From positions 248,001-312,000 of the forward strand of contig QEYB01001194.1 in assembly GCA_017562135.1 (NCBI GenBank): a DNA stretch of 64,000 nucleotides, given 5' to 3'. This DNA comes from Dipylidium caninum (lineage: Eukaryota; Platyhelminthes; Cestoda; Cyclophyllidea; Dipylidiidae). A model generated the notes under the pieces. It did no database searches, had not been told where the DNA came from, and saw only the letters and a list, made by a program, of their open reading frames with translations. Shown here in pieces: positions 36,700 through 48,965 of the stretch; the first letter of the stretch is position 1; every line of letters begins with the position of its first letter. The position numbers were made by a program, and so were the translations under genes.

Positions 36700-37050
36700 A
36701 GAAGCATGCTACTGTCAGCATGCTTCACACCACCCACACCCTAACCCATTGCAAACGTCCCCCTGTGCCCCACGCAGATCGCCTCACTGCCACTCTCTTT
36801 TCTCGTATGCCCACTGACTTTATCTCCAGTCACGAAACCTCTTCTTCCAGTCGCCTTGACGAGAGCATGTGCCAACAAGACTCGCCGTGGTTCATCTGCT
36901 ACGTGCACCCTCACCTCTGTCCAATTACCTTTCAGCCCACCTATCGACCACGAATGAGGCTGCATTCACGGTCCGTGGCCGCCTCCTCCTCTTCTCCTCC
37001 TCCTTCTCCCCCGCCTTCTACTTGTGTGTGTGTCGTTTTGATGTGAAAAG
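36700..37050 (+). other. Coding-like segment related to 41.4-41.8 and 48.97-49.30 kb, left arm
   Basis: One frame reads LTRACANKTRRGSS, matching LTRTCADKPRRFSS at about 41.5 kb (minus) and LTRACANKPRRCSS at 49.07 kb (plus). A second frame reads ITFQPTYRPRMRLHSRS, matching MTFQSTIQPRLRQHQRS at 40.5 kb (minus). Protein-level similarity between diverged copies suggests former coding sequence. No known family. Confidence 0.35.
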
Positions 37051-37676
37051 GCGTAGAATGCTGCATTTGCAAGAGAAGGGATGGTGAGCATACCTGCTCG
37101 TGCTGCATCACTGTGATAGCGCGAGGGAATGAAAAGAACGCATTTGGCGTTAGTTACGAGGTTTCTCTTGTAGAATCGACAAGTGACGAGACGTAGAGGA
37201 TGCGAACTCAGTTTCGTCGCGTCTACCGACAGCCATGAGTGAGGTGTGTGTTGATTTGGTTGGGTTGTTAGTCTGAGACGTTTAGGCGAGCGCCACTGTC
37301 AGTCAATTAATAATAATCGTCACAGTTGACGCACTGACACTCTGCAATGGAGTGTGTCTGTGGGGCATGAAGGAGACGAGACGAACCAAATGAGGCCTGT
37401 CGGCTTTGCTCGTCTTACTTAACCAACGCTTTGCTGTGAGTGCCGAGAAAACAATTGAGAGTTGTGGAAGGACGTGAAGCGGTTCAGATGCTCCAGGTGC
37501 ATGCGATGGGGCAGCTCCTCAAAACTAAGGACTGAATGTGCGGAAGTCGGTACTGCACGCCCGAATGTAAACGGTAAAAAGAACCTTTCGCACTGGTTGA
37601 CAGGCAGTTAGAGCTGCAAGCCACACAGTGACAAGGACGTTGGACGGAAGGATGATTTCTTGCATGTTGGCTGCAC

Positions 37677-37934
37677 TTAGGACCTCTTTATCTTCCTTCT
37701 CCAATTTTGGAGCACTCGGCTGATGACAATTGCAGTGGGAACGATGAGAACAGCGAGTGGAATGCCATCTTGAGGATATCGTGAAAAGAAGTCCCAATGC
37801 TGCCTCATCTCAGCGCCAAATGACTGGGTCAGAAGACTTTTTTCATTGTAGGCTCTCACTCTCAGTTGAACTTCTAACCGCTGCCGTGGGTGACACGACG
37901 TAGGGGAAAAACAAAAGTTCTCTATATGCTTCAC
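37677..37934 (-). other. Coding-like segment with one membrane span, left arm (truncated)
   Basis: The open frame ends with a hydrophobic span, GIPLAVLIVPTAIVIS, and a basic tail, NWRRKIKRS. It is the mirror copy of 49572-49829. The left arm breaks at about 37998, inside the upstream coding-like segment, so this copy lacks the sequence that precedes it in the right arm. Family not recognised. Confidence 0.4.
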
Positions 37935-38247
37935 TTTGTAGCAACTTTGAAAAAGACAGGAGACTTACATTGCCATGAATTGGTCACCATGAACGTCACG
38001 TAAGACTCAACTCCTGTTCCACCTTCTCCTCCTTCTCCTTCGCTTACTCCTCCTCCTCCGACTATTCAGCCTATTCAACTCATGCAAAAACAACCTCGCC
38101 TTTTTGCTGTCTCTATTCACACGCCACAATTTACTGCCTCAGCCAATGGTGGCACGGCACACACTTCTCAAACATTTGCCTCACCAGTACTTAAACGTTC
38201 GTTAACAGTCCCCACCTGTCAAACTCACCACAAGCATTGAATGTGAA

Positions 38248-39919
38248 ATGATGAAGGTGAAATTGATGATGTGTTTCTTGGTGACATTGCTTCTCGGTTT
38301 GGCGTGGATTTACAGAGAGTCGGTGTGGGACAAAGGAAGAATTTACGTTGTCACTTGGACAAAGGGTGGAGTAGGCCAACAACCAGCACTCGTTCGATTG
38401 TGCACACTCCTCAAAATGGTCGGCCATATTCACTGGGTGGTGGTTGAGGACGCTGGACGGGCAAATCCGTAAGTCTACTTCTACCTCCACTTCGACTTCC
38501 ACTCCTGCCATCTTGGCAGCAATAGAGTTCTCGCCTCTCACTCACTCTGCGCGTGTGTTTGCGTGTAATTTGTGGTAGGAGGGTGGAGGAGCATCTGAGA
38601 CAATGCGGCGTCCCCTTCGTCTACCTCAACGCACCAAGTCGACGTGGCAGCGTGGCGGGCGCCAATCAACGCAATGCAGCACTCTCGTGGCTTCGAAGGG
38701 ACATCACCGCTAAGAGACGCGCTGGCATTGTTTATTTTGCCGACACGGACAATACATACCATCCGGATTTATTCAATGAGGTGAGACTCGTCTTCCGTCA
38801 GCCACAAGTGCCTCTCCTCCTCTTCCTCCAATTTCTTCTTCTCCACTCTGTCATCTCCACGCCCTCGAAGAGGGGCAAAATGAGCCAAATCGCTTACATT
38901 TTCCCTCATGGTTCTCCTCCTCATCCTCCTCTGACCCAATTCGATTTCCCCTGTGCAGCCTCGACCCTCATCGGCTGTGTCTGAACTATTGGCTCAGCGG
39001 CGGTGGTGTTGATCCGTTGTGGAGAGTGGGAGCGCTGAGAGAGTGAGAGTGGCAGGAGAACAGCATGATTGTGTAGTGATGATGGCGCAACATGTGAAAT
39101 CATCTAGTGTGGCAGAGGACTAAGTCTACCCACGGGGCGGGAGGCAAAGACTAGAGTGGCGACATGTCAGGAGGTGATGAGGGCGAGAGACGTTAACTGA
39201 GAGGATGACGAGTTACGATGAGGCTTGACTAGTGTTTGTGTTGTGTTGTGTTGTGTTGAGTTTGAAGTGTTGAGTTGCGTGTTGAGTGTTCGATGGTGGA
39301 AAGAACTGTCTCACCGTGAATAGACTGGACGGTGGAGATCATGCAGTCGTAAAAATTGGTTTAAATGAGGCAACGTGCCGTGCTGTCTAGAGCTTCTTCC
39401 TTTTCCCGTCTGTGGAAATAGATGCGAGGAATAAAGAAGGGCGCCACATGGCCAGTGGGCTTGGTGGGGAACACCAACTGGGAGGGATGCATCACAGCGA
39501 AAGGAAATCCCCATGAGATAGTGGGATTTTGGAGCAGTTTGGCACCAGGACGTCCCTTTCCCCTCAACGTGGCCGCATTTGCGGTGAATGTGGAACTGGT
39601 GCACCGCCATCCCCACGCCGCATTCGACAACACGACGAGTCAGTTGTCGGAGAGCGGCTTCCTCTCGGCCCTGGGATTCAACAGCCCCTACGACTTGGAG
39701 CCGAAAGCCAAGGGCTGCACCAATGTGAGTTTCTTCCCCCTGCGGCACAAGCGTTAATCACAGTGAAGCCGACTTTCTTTTGATGCACTTTCGTGTGGCT
39801 TTGTCTATTTCGCCTTCAGCCTTCTCATTCGACCTCTTCAGGTGCTGGTTTGGCTCTCGAGGGAAGTTCGTTACAAAGTCCGAGTTCGTGGACCTCCGAC
39901 TATTATAAACGGTCTATGA
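38248..39919 (+). CDS. GT43 glucuronyltransferase-like, locus D (type 2), intact, 267 aa
   Basis: Exons 38248-38468, 38579-38780, 39422-39724 and 39842-39919; phases agree (221+202+303+78 nt) and the intron positions equal those of type 1, so the two types are paralogues. Signal anchor KLMMCFLVTLLLGLAW. Family landmarks: VVVEDAG, VYLNAPS, YFADTDNTY, WPVGLVG, FAVNVELV, SESGF (candidate catalytic Glu), LEPKAKGC, VLVWLS. The uridine-binding motif PTYxRxxQ of GT43 is replaced by WTKGGVGQ, and the DDD motif is DTD. The outer Asp residues for Mn2+ remain, but donor binding may be altered. Exons 1-2 are near-identical to E and F; exon 3 is much better preserved than in them. Confidence 0.85.
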
Positions 39920-40079
39920 CCTGCTTACTTCCTCCTTTCTTCCTTCCTTTCGTGATGCCTTCTCTGCCACAAGGAAGTCAGCACATACGCCCGGTTATCA
40001 CTTCTTGCCAATCCCCCACTCGACAATCGTCTGTCTGCATGCCTACCTGCCAACCTGCTTGCTGTCAGCCACAGTGCTT

Positions 40080-40430
40080 GGTTTGTGCAGCCTTTAGCAA
40101 CCCCTTCCATGGTGTAACACTCATTTGCTAACAGTCAATTGCCTCGTGTATACTTTTATAAGTGACAGTCGTGTGTTGCATTACGAAGGGTCGAAATTCC
40201 CTGATTTGTTGTTCGTTAGAGAGGGAAGTGAGGACGAAGGAGTGACAGCTAAGAAGCACAAAAATATCATTATGACGAGACAAAAGTGGAATTATAGGAG
40301 AAGGGCGAGGAACACGCTAGACGCCAGACTGACAGTCTCGTAGGTGTGTGTGGGTGATGGGCGTTCGTCCGCCAAGTGACATGGTGGAAGGTAGACTGCT
40401 TATGTGTGTGCGTGGAAGGAGTTGACGAGT
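40080..40430. repeat. Shared 3' flank of type 2 loci
   Basis: About 350 bp downstream of D, present almost unchanged downstream of F (58080-58430, direct) and E (about 41700-42070, inverted). It holds a 72-codon open frame (40125-40343; copy at 58132-58350), possibly fortuitous. Confidence 0.8.
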
Positions 40431-40448
40431 GTGAACTGTCGTAGCAGA

Positions 40449-40522
40449 AGAAGAAGAAGAAGAAGAAGAAGAAGGAGGAGGAGGAGGAGGAGGAGGAGGA
40501 GGAGGAGGAGGAGGAGGAGGAG
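40449..40522. repeat. (GAA)n then (GGA)n tract
   Basis: Uninterrupted trinucleotide purine run. Related runs of other lengths are at 41633-41702, 43163-43205, 56928-56960 and 58464-58522. Confidence 0.85.
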
Positions 40523-41600
40523 CAGAGGCAGCTGAAGACCGTTGATGCTGCCTCAATCGTGGTTGGATGGTGGACTGGAAGGTCATTGGAAAGAGTGTGG
40601 CGGATGGATTGTGTTCATTGGGTCGAAGTTGGGCACATATTTGCTGTCATGCGATAGGCTCAATGTGGGCGTCACGTGGCGACCAATCATAGCCACACCA
40701 AACGCTTGAATCCATTCGTCCATTGTAAAGGCGTTTGTTGCTTCAGAGTGGGTAGGTGATGGTTTAAGAGTAGTAAGCGCGTGTGTGTCTTTGTTAGCGT
40801 GAATGTGGGTATTTAGGAGTTGTAAGGCGGTCTTGCATTGTTTTTTTTGGTGAGAGGGGGAAAGAATAGCCCGCAAGGGGCTTAAATAGGCATTCATATA
40901 TGCAGTACCATTGATATACAACCAAAGTATTTCGTGCTTCGCGTGTAACATGATAGAAAGCCTGTAATTAACAGTATTCTACTTTACCACTCATCCTATC
41001 GAAATTCTGCGTCTCAGTCCCGTAAATGTACGCGTGTGTGCGTGGGTGTGCATGTCTGAGTGTGCAGCAGCGGTGAGGTGGGCTTAGAGTCGTTTTTGAT
41101 GTTAGGGAGAAAAAGTAGACTGCTTGAAGCTTAAACAAGTGCATAAGAAAAAGAGGCGTGCGTTACATTGCGCGTGTCTGTACCTGAGTGTAAATGCGAA
41201 CTTGAATGTGAGTGTTTAGGACTGGTAATGTGGGCATGGAGGCGTTTGCGATGCTTGAGAGAGAGAGTAGCTTAAAAATGAAGAGGCACAATGAAATTAT
41301 TCACAAAGCACCCATATATGAAGTTGCAATGGCATAGAAAATATTTGTATATATCTCACACACGCGAGACGAGTGTGATGTGAGTCAAAGCCAGCATTTA
41401 AGGCTATTCAATTTTTTCACTAACCCGCGGGGAATCCTTTGTCTCATTTTCATTGCTTGAGGTCAAATCGAAAGTAACAGAGGAAAAACGGCGAGGCTTG
41501 TCGGCACATGTTCTCGTCAAGCCGACAGAAGGAAAATGCAGGGATATGCATTTCGATTGAAGAGAACAAAACTTGGACACGACGATTGAGGCTGCATCAA
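40523..41600. other. Region between loci D and E; diverged module fragments
   Basis: The minus strand carries a coding-like stretch (40583-40951) with LSLSHDSKYVPNFDPMN, resembling SSQSHDSECGINFYPI at about 55.72 kb plus. The rest is AT-rich with GTGTGT runs. No complete gene. Confidence 0.35.
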
Positions 41601-41610
41601 TGCTATTCCA
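41404..41610 (-). other. Coding-like module LTRTCADKPRRFSS
   Basis: The open frame includes FPSVGLTRTCADKPRR and ends with stop after VSEKIE. It aligns in protein with the plus-strand frame at 49.05-49.17 kb, and more weakly with both arms of inverted repeat 1. Unrecognised family. Confidence 0.35.
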
Positions 41611-42163
41611 ATGCCCCCTCCTCTCACCCTGCTCCTCCTCCTCCTCCTCCTCCTCCTCCTCCGCCTCCTCCTCCTCCTTCTTCTTCTTCCTCTGCTCCTT
41701 CTTCTGCGACAGCAAACACCCGTCAAGCAGTCTACCTTCCACCATGTCACTTGGTGGACGAACGCCCATCACCCACACACACCTACGAGACTGTCAGTCT
41801 GGCGTCTAGCGTGTTCCTCGCCCTTCTCCTATAATTCCACTTTTGTCTCGTCATAATGATATTTTTGTGCTTCTTAGCTGTCACTCCTTCGTCCTCACTT
41901 CCCTCTCTAACGAACAACAAATCAGGGAATTTCGACCTTCGTACTGCAACAAACGACTGTCACTTATAAAAGTATACACGAGGCAATTGACTGTTAGCAA
42001 ATGAGTGTTACACCATGGAAGGGGTTGCTAAAGGCTGCACAAACCACGCACTGTGGCTGACAGCAGACAGCAGGCAGCGGACAGCAGGCAGGTAGGCAGA
42101 AAATTGTCGAGTGTAAGAGTGAAAAGAAGTAACAACCAGGCCTGTGTGCTGACTTTCTTCTGG

Positions 42164-43789
42164 CTACGTCTTGACGAGTGCACCGGGCAGAGAAGGCATC
42201 CCCAAAGGAGGGAATGAAACAGAACATAGGACGTTGGTGGTGGTTGGAGATCCGCTAACCCGAACTTCGTAAGAAACATCCTTCGAGGGCCAAACCAACT
42301 TCTGAAGAAGACGAATGAGAAGGCTGAATGCGGAATAGCCAAAGCAATGCCAAAGTACGTCACAGTACGTCAAAGGCGCAACGGCTTCACTGCGATAGAG
42401 AGAAAGGCGAGGAGGATGGGAACTCACCTTGTGCAGCTCTTGGCTTTTGGCTCCAGGTAGTAGGGGCTTTTGAATCCCAGTTCCACATTCACTGCAAATG
42501 CGGCCACGTTGAGTAAAAAGGGACGTCGTGGTATCACACTGTTCCAAAATCCCACTCTCTCATGCTCATTCTCTCTCTCTGCGAAGCGCCCTCACAGGTC
42601 GTCTTCCCCACCATGCCCATCGATCACGTTGGTGCCTCTCCTCATTGTTCGCATCTATCCCCACAGGCAGAAAAGGAATAAGCTCTCGACGGCAGGGAAC
42701 TTCGTTTATTTTCATCCAATTTATGCGGTGTCATGATCGTCACCGTCCATCCTATCCACGGTGAGACATTTCTTCTCACCGCTCACCGCTCACCTCTCAA
42801 CACTCATCCCCCATCACTAGTCACTCTCCATTCTGTCTTCTCAACCACTCAGTTCACGTATTTTGCTTTCTTCACCTCCTTCCCTTGTCGTCACTTAGGC
42901 CTTTTACTCCTCATTTGTAGACGCAGTCCCCTGCCGCACTGCATCAGTCCACATGTTGTTGCACCTTCACTCCACGGTCATCCTCTTTTCCTCTCACGCT
43001 TCACAACTAATCACAGCACTGCGACTAGGGACAGAGGACAGATACAGGAGGCGACTCAAGGCGGGAAGGGACAGGACATGGCAGGGCATGGCATGGCAGA
43101 GTAGGGCGGAGGAGGAGGATGGCGGTGGAGGGGGAGGATGAGGGTGGAGATGAAGAAGAGGAATCGGATAAGGAGGAGGAGGAGGAGGAGGAGGAGGAGG
43201 AGGAAAAATAAGGGGGTGGGACCACTCATGGCTGATGGAGGACGAGTCTCACCTCATTGAATAACTCCGCAGGTTGGTAGGTATTGTCCGCGTCGGCAAA
43301 GTAAACAATGCCAGCGCGTCTCTTAGCGGTGATGTCCCTTCGAAGCCACGAGAGTGCTGCATTGCGTTGATTGGCGCCCGCCACGCTGCCACGTCGACTT
43401 GGTGCGTTGAGGTAGACGAAGGGGACGCCGCATTGTCTCAGATGCTCCTCCACCCTCCTACCACAAATTACACGCAAACACACGCGCAGAGTGAGTGAGA
43501 GGCGAGAACTCTCTTGCTGCCAAGATGGCAGGAGTGGAAGTCGAAGTGGAGGTAGAAGTAGGACTTACGGATTTGCCCGTCCAGCGTCCTCAACCACCAC
43601 CCAGTGAATATGGCCGACCATTTTGAGGAGTGTGCACAACCGAACGAGTGCTGGTTGTTGGCCTACTCCACCCTTTGTCCAAGTGACAACGTAAATTCTT
43701 CCTTTGTCCCACACCGACTCTCTGTAAATCCACGCCAAACCGAGAAGCAATGTCACCAAGAAACACATCATCAATTTCACCTTCATCAT
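42164..43789 (-). pseudogene. GT43 type 2 locus E, disrupted
   Basis: Exons 43569-43789 and 43253-43457 are intact (221 and 205 nt; DADNTYQPAEL, one codon longer than D). Exon 3 (42428-42654) is 227 nt instead of 303. Its first part has lost the WPVGL frame, and an internal 76-nt deletion joins the FAVNVEL segment straight to the GF..SP segment, removing the candidate catalytic Glu region. Exon 4 begins at 42301 (KLVWPSKDV). The stop seen in D is changed, so the frame would run 16 codons further, to 42164. Near-identical to locus F in inverse orientation. Confidence 0.8.
43163..43205. repeat. (GGA)n tract in intron 2 of locus E
   Basis: Trinucleotide run in a GC-rich intron. Mirror copy at 56928-56960. 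Confidence 0.8.
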
Positions 43790-43839
43790 TTCACATTCAA
43801 TGCTGTGGTGAGTTTGACAGGTGGGGACTGTTAACGAAC

Positions 43840-44500
43840 GTTTAAGTACTGGTGAGGCAAATAGATGAGAGATGTGAGCAGTGACACCAGAGGTTGATGT
43901 CAGTGAAATGTGGTGGGTGCAGAGAGTCAGTGAAAGACTCGTTTATTGTTACTATTCTCCAGAGTAATGTCCTCTAGGAGGGGTGGAATAGGCTGAGAAG
44001 TAGAAGGAGGGGGTGGGGGTGGGTAGGGAGAGGTTGAAGTGCTAGTGGATTGCTAATCTTCTGACTTCATCGAAGATTTCTGCAAAGTAAAGCATCGAGA
44101 GAATGTTCCTTTTTTTCTTCTACGTCGTGTCACAAATGTGAGAAATAGAGGGGCTTAAAAAAGGCATCTTGACAAGAGACAACTCGTAACCAACACCAAG
44201 AGAGTGTAACCTCGAAAACCCTCCTCTTGGACAGGCTACATTCTACGCCTTTGCACATCAACCACAAACACACACACGTCCACAGACGATGGAGGCGACT
44301 ACAGTCCGTTGATGCTGCGTCATCTGTGATTCGAAGGTGGGCTGGGAAGGCCATTAGAGAGCGTGGGGAGAATGGTTTGTCATAATTGGGTAGAAGTTGA
44401 TCCCACATTCGCTGTCATGCGATTGGCTAGATGTTTGCGTCAAGTGGCAACCACTTAGATCCAGACGTTCATTCGCGGAACCACTGTGATCCACAATCCT
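43840..44500. other. Spacer between loci E and B
   Basis: Shared with the C-F spacer (55632-56290). It contains a coding-like stretch, VDAASSVIRRWAGR (about 44.28-44.36, plus), related to VDAASIVVGWWTGR at 40.54 kb plus. No complete gene. Confidence 0.4.
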
Positions 44501-44972
44501 GCTCTCTTCTCCTCTCCCCTCCTCCTCCTGCCCTCCAGCTACATCAACATCAACATCATCAATATCATCAACGCCACCATGTCGCCAAACGACAACGACA
44601 AAGACGACTACGAGCACACACCTTCTGTGGTCTTTTCTGTCTACCTCTACTCAATGCCAAAAGATGCCCCATCGACACAGACTGCCTCGTCGCCTCTCCA
44701 GCAGTGGTGCATACTGCGGAGTGAGAGAAAAGAAGTGAATGTGTCAAACAAGCGTTTGTCAGGCTATTTACACCAAGACTGTGTCGACGAGACTCGCACT
44801 GCAATGCGCACACGGACAGGACGTCGATCACAAGGTGGGCCACACTTCCTCTGCAAACATGCCACAGGCGCATGGGAGGCGTGTTGCGTGGGTTGGATGG
44901 GTTGCATGATTTGCATGAGGCGGGGCGTTGGTGGTGCAGAGGTCGCAGGACAGATTCCAGCACAGGACAACG

Positions 44973-46911
44973 TCAGAGTGTGTCCACAATTGTTGGAGGT
45001 GCGGGCACCTTCACCACGTGTTTGACGCTCTTTGTGTGCCACACGAGAATCTGACCAGATGGGAAAGAAGACGAGATGAGTGCTGAGATGGGAAAAATGA
45101 GAGGAGGATGTCACTTGCACACCAAACACTCCATTTTTACACCTCATTCTGCTCTATCTCCATCCACTTTCGCGCTAACACACCTCGTCCTCTTTTTGCT
45201 AGTCAACTTGGTCTTAATTATCCTCATTCTTTTCCTCCTCCTCCTCCTCCGCCTCCTCCTCCTCCGCCTCCTCCTCCTCAGCCCCCTCATCCTCCTCATC
45301 CCCCTCATCCTCCTCATCCTCCTAAGCCTAAGCCCAAGCCCAAGCCCAAGCCCAAGCCTGCTTCTACTGTCCCTAGTCTACTTCGTATCCTCCTCACCCG
45401 TCTGCATCCGTCTGCTTTCGGCTCCAACTCGTAGGCACTCTTGAAGCCCAGTTGGAAGAGGATGACACCCTCCTGTTTGCCAACTGTTCTGTTATCGAAG
45501 AAGGCATGGCGATTGAGGAGAATTAAGTCCAAGTTGACAGCAAAGGCGGCCATGTCGATGGGGAAGAGGCGAGTGAGCTCCCAGTTGCTCCAAAATCCCG
45601 TTATCATCCGTCGGTTCTTGGGGTCAGTGATGCATCCCTCCCAGTCCGATTAAGCTATTAAACCCACTGGCCACGTTGATCCTCTCTCTGTGGTTCGAAT
45701 CTAATCCACAAATTGCGAGAGAAGAGGAACATGGAGAGGAACATGGAGAGGAAGAGGAAGAGGAAGAGGAAGAACAAGAGGAAGGAGAGGGAAAAGAGGA
45801 AGAAGAGGAGGAAGAAGTGGGGTCCACAATCGTGACCGTGCTATGCTTGAGGTCTCGTTATTGCTGTGTGAATGTGATGAGAACACTCGTGTCGTCGGGT
45901 GAGGTGTGGAACCACTGAACTTCTCATAGTGCACGACTTTGCACTCATACAATTGCAGTGCTTAGTTTATCTGGCTGACTTACACACGCTCCCCTCCTCC
46001 GTGCAACATTTCACTCTCACTGGCTTATGTGAAGAGCACCACAGACACAAATGCGCTGTTGCCACATTTGCCACAATAATTTACGTTGATTAAGTTGACA
46101 TTAAAAAAGTTGCGACTATCGAAGAAATCAACTGCTCCTCTCCCGAGGCACAGAAGTAAAAAAAGTGTTGAGAGAATTGGAAGAAGTGGGTCCTCATGAG
46201 GCGATAGAGACGCACGTGATCAAATATCTCCGGGTGGTAGGTGTTGTCATCATCTGCAAAGTAGACAATTCCCTTTGGCCTCGCCTGCTGATATTTCCTT
46301 CGTAGCCATCGTAATGCCGCATTGCGTTGGTCCGATCCTCGAATGCGCCCACGCAGCAGGGTGGTCGGAGCATTGAGATGGGTGTAGACGACGCCGCATT
46401 CATCGAGGAACGACTTCAACTCCCTGTCCGTCCACAATGGCGGCAAGAAGAGGCGGAGCACGTGGGCGTTGACGTTGACGTTGACGTTGAAGTGGACGTG
46501 GACGTGGACGTGGACGTGGATGGGGAGGACGATGACGAGGAGGAGGTTGAGGGCAAGAGGGAGAGTGAGAGTGAGGGGGAGAGGTAGAGGGAGAGTGAGA
46601 GTGAGAGGGGGAGGGAGAGGGAGGAAGAGACACGGCGATTATGAAGAGAGTGAGGGCAAAAAGGTGGCAAATGCAAATAAGGGGTATACACACCGGCTCT
46701 TGTTCACTGCATCCTCAACCACTATCCAGTGAATGTTGCTGGTCGTGCGCAAGACTGTGCACAGGCGTACTAAATCAGGCTTCTGATTGGGACGTGAGTA
46801 GGTTGGCGTTATGACGAAGATGGTGGGCACCAGGGGGCGTCGAGAAATCCAAATGGTTGCGCAGAGGAGGAGAGTGAGAATGAGGATGAGAGGAATGGTC
46901 AGTCGTTTCAT
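44973..46911 (-). pseudogene. GT43 type 1 locus B, premature stop in exon 3
   Basis: Exons 46694-46911, 46216-46423, 45398-45700 and 44973-45050, with the same lengths and splice sites as locus A (218+208+303+78 nt) and identical exon 1-2 translations. In exon 3 the Gln codon CAA after WPVGLIA is TAA (45650-45652), so the product would stop after about 154 residues, with the DXD motif but without the acceptor and catalytic half. A single C-to-T change explains it. The intron 1 hexamer tract is two units shorter than in A and C. Confidence 0.85.
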
Positions 46912-47062
46912 GTGGACTCCACGAGAGGCGACTTGTGGTATGCGAGTATGTCTGTGGGTATGCGTGTGTGCATGAGCGTTTCGTGCGTTCAGGTGGACTT
47001 ATATGATGTGAGGAGAGGAGGTATCGAGAGTGCTTTCGCCGCGCGATTGGCTGAGGCTATAT

Positions 47063-48900
47063 TCTTTTCTTGTGTGCAAAGCGCGCAAATGCGTGGGCCA
47101 CATAAATTCTTCAAAGAAGAACTCATCATAGACGACAAGGCGAAATATTCCTCTGTCTGTATGTTTGACTTACACTTTTGGGAGAGACTCTGTTAAACTA
47201 CAGGTGAAGGGATTAACTACTATGTCGCTGGTCACCGCTTTTTTGCTGCGGAAAGGAACGCAGTGACACGTGTTCGACTGTGCATTACTACTTCGCATCC
47301 CGTGATCTCAAGCTTAAAATTGAGGAATAAATTGACTTGCGCAAGCACTCACCATCAACCAGTCACTCAATCAATCAACCATTCAATCACTTTTCCTCTC
47401 ATCTGCGAAAAGAATAAAAAATACAGTTTGCCTTGTTTTGAGCAGGTTGGTGATGAGGCCGACGGAGCTTAAAATGAAAATATGTAAGGGATCAATTTTT
47501 CCATCCTATCTCACCACTGCCCTCGGCACCCATTCGTCCAATAGTGAGGAAGTAAATGTGATGAAACACTTCGGCTAGCCGAGAGGTCATCTGCATTGGG
47601 TCATCGTTTACTGAGAAAATGTGTAAAGCCTCTTCTCTACTCCCATCCACCACTCAACTTAAATAGAGTTTGCAAGAAGCCTGCTCTCTGGCTCCAGCCT
47701 TCACCGCATTCCGGGTGAACGATTCACCGCTTTGACAAGACTGGGAAAGGCGAGACGGCGGACAGACTACTACTTTTACCATATTCCCCTTCGCCTTGAT
47801 TCACATTTTCGCATCTCGAATACTACATTGGCAGTTCGTTTGCAGGAAAGACTTACCATTCAAAGTGGGTAGATACGACAACATTGCGAGCATTATGTCT
47901 GTCGTGCAAAATGTGTGCCGGAGAAATGGAAATTTTCAATCAGCAGGATTGACGGGGGTACCTGACGAAGAAAGTGGAGTGTAAATAAAAACAACGAGAA
48001 GGGGGCTGAGATGCCTCATGGGAATGTGACTGCCAATCCATTAAATAATGATTTACAACTTCTTCCCTTGAAAATTAGAAGAGTAAGAAGATCACTCAAC
48101 TGACTGTTTCAATCATTGGCATAACCAGAAAAATCCAAACCCTCACATTGCGGCTCATAACAACAAAAGCTAAAATATCTCATCCCTTCTCCTTCTTCAT
48201 CTGAACGCTTTTCCGCGCTGCGATGACAGGGCTTTCGTTACACGACGTGTCGAAAGGAGATTGGCGTGGTATTCAATCCAAATCGAGTTGAGTTGAAGCA
48301 CTTCAACTAATTCCGCGCTAAGAATGTGCATTTACGGAGTTGACAGCGGATAAAGTACTTTGACTTCGTACGGGCAAGAGACCGACGCCTTCCAGATGCG
48401 GTGAACTGAGAAAGAAAATATTTCACGAGTGGAAGCATGCACGATGAGGATTGAAAGGTAGAAAGAGGAAATATCGTGTGGTGGAGAGCCGTTTACTGTC
48501 GGCCCTGCGAGTCAACAACCACGGGTCTTCTCGCCAGACAATAAAGCGACAATAAGGTCGAGGCACTTTTGATACACTTTCCTGCCTCTTTAACTACTTT
48601 GCCTTTAGCCTCTCAAAGGATGTTCCAAACAAATTTCAAGTTTGACGACCTCTGACAAAAATTACTGAAACGACAAATTCTCTTACATGAACCTCATTTG
48701 AAGTAACAAAGCAGGAGTAAATGCACAAATGGAAATACATTTAAAGTAGCGTCGAACACCCCCAAAAGCCAAACTGATTGAAAAATAGGTGCGTGTATGT
48801 GTGAGAGTGTGTGGGGATTGATGCTGGGCTGCAGTCTCGGCCCCGTCAAATGACATGCTGGAATGTGTGCTGCTCAAGTGGTTGCGTGGAACGAAGTGAC
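47063..48900. other. Loop region between inverted repeat 2 arms, mostly unique
   Basis: No recognised gene. The segment 48060-48380 is a diverged relative of 34780-35050 (matching CTCAACTGACTGTT and GAGTTGA.AGCGGAT.AAGT), showing older duplication here. The open frames at 47263-47472 and 47796-47984 (plus) are short and unrecognised. Confidence 0.35.
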
Positions 48901-48965
48901 GTGAGGGGAGTGGCGTTGAAGAAGAAGGAAGAGGAGCAGGAGCAAGAGCAGGCAGCTGAAGAGCT

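Larger units (their letters stand above)
31875..37998. repeat. Inverted repeat 1, left arm (about 6.1 kb; pairs with 49508-55632)
   Basis: Positions in the two arms sum to about 87,506 throughout, and long open-frame translations are identical in mirror image (for example 36351-36659 minus with 50847-51155 plus). It contains GT43 locus A and the spacer module. Differences are mostly microsatellite lengths and single bases, so the duplication or conversion is recent. Confidence 0.9.
41612..47062. repeat. Inverted repeat 2, left arm (about 5.45 kb; pairs with 53064-58540)
   Basis: Positions sum to about 100,130. It contains GT43 loci E and B, both on the minus strand. The inner edge is sharp: after GCGCGATTGGCTGAGGC (ending about 47057) locus B departs from A and C. 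Confidence 0.9.

Noticed and set aside
36480..36721. Plus- and minus-strand frames around 36.5-36.7 kb as a standalone gene
   Set aside because: Both strands are open and the two diverged copies do not keep one common frame through this part.
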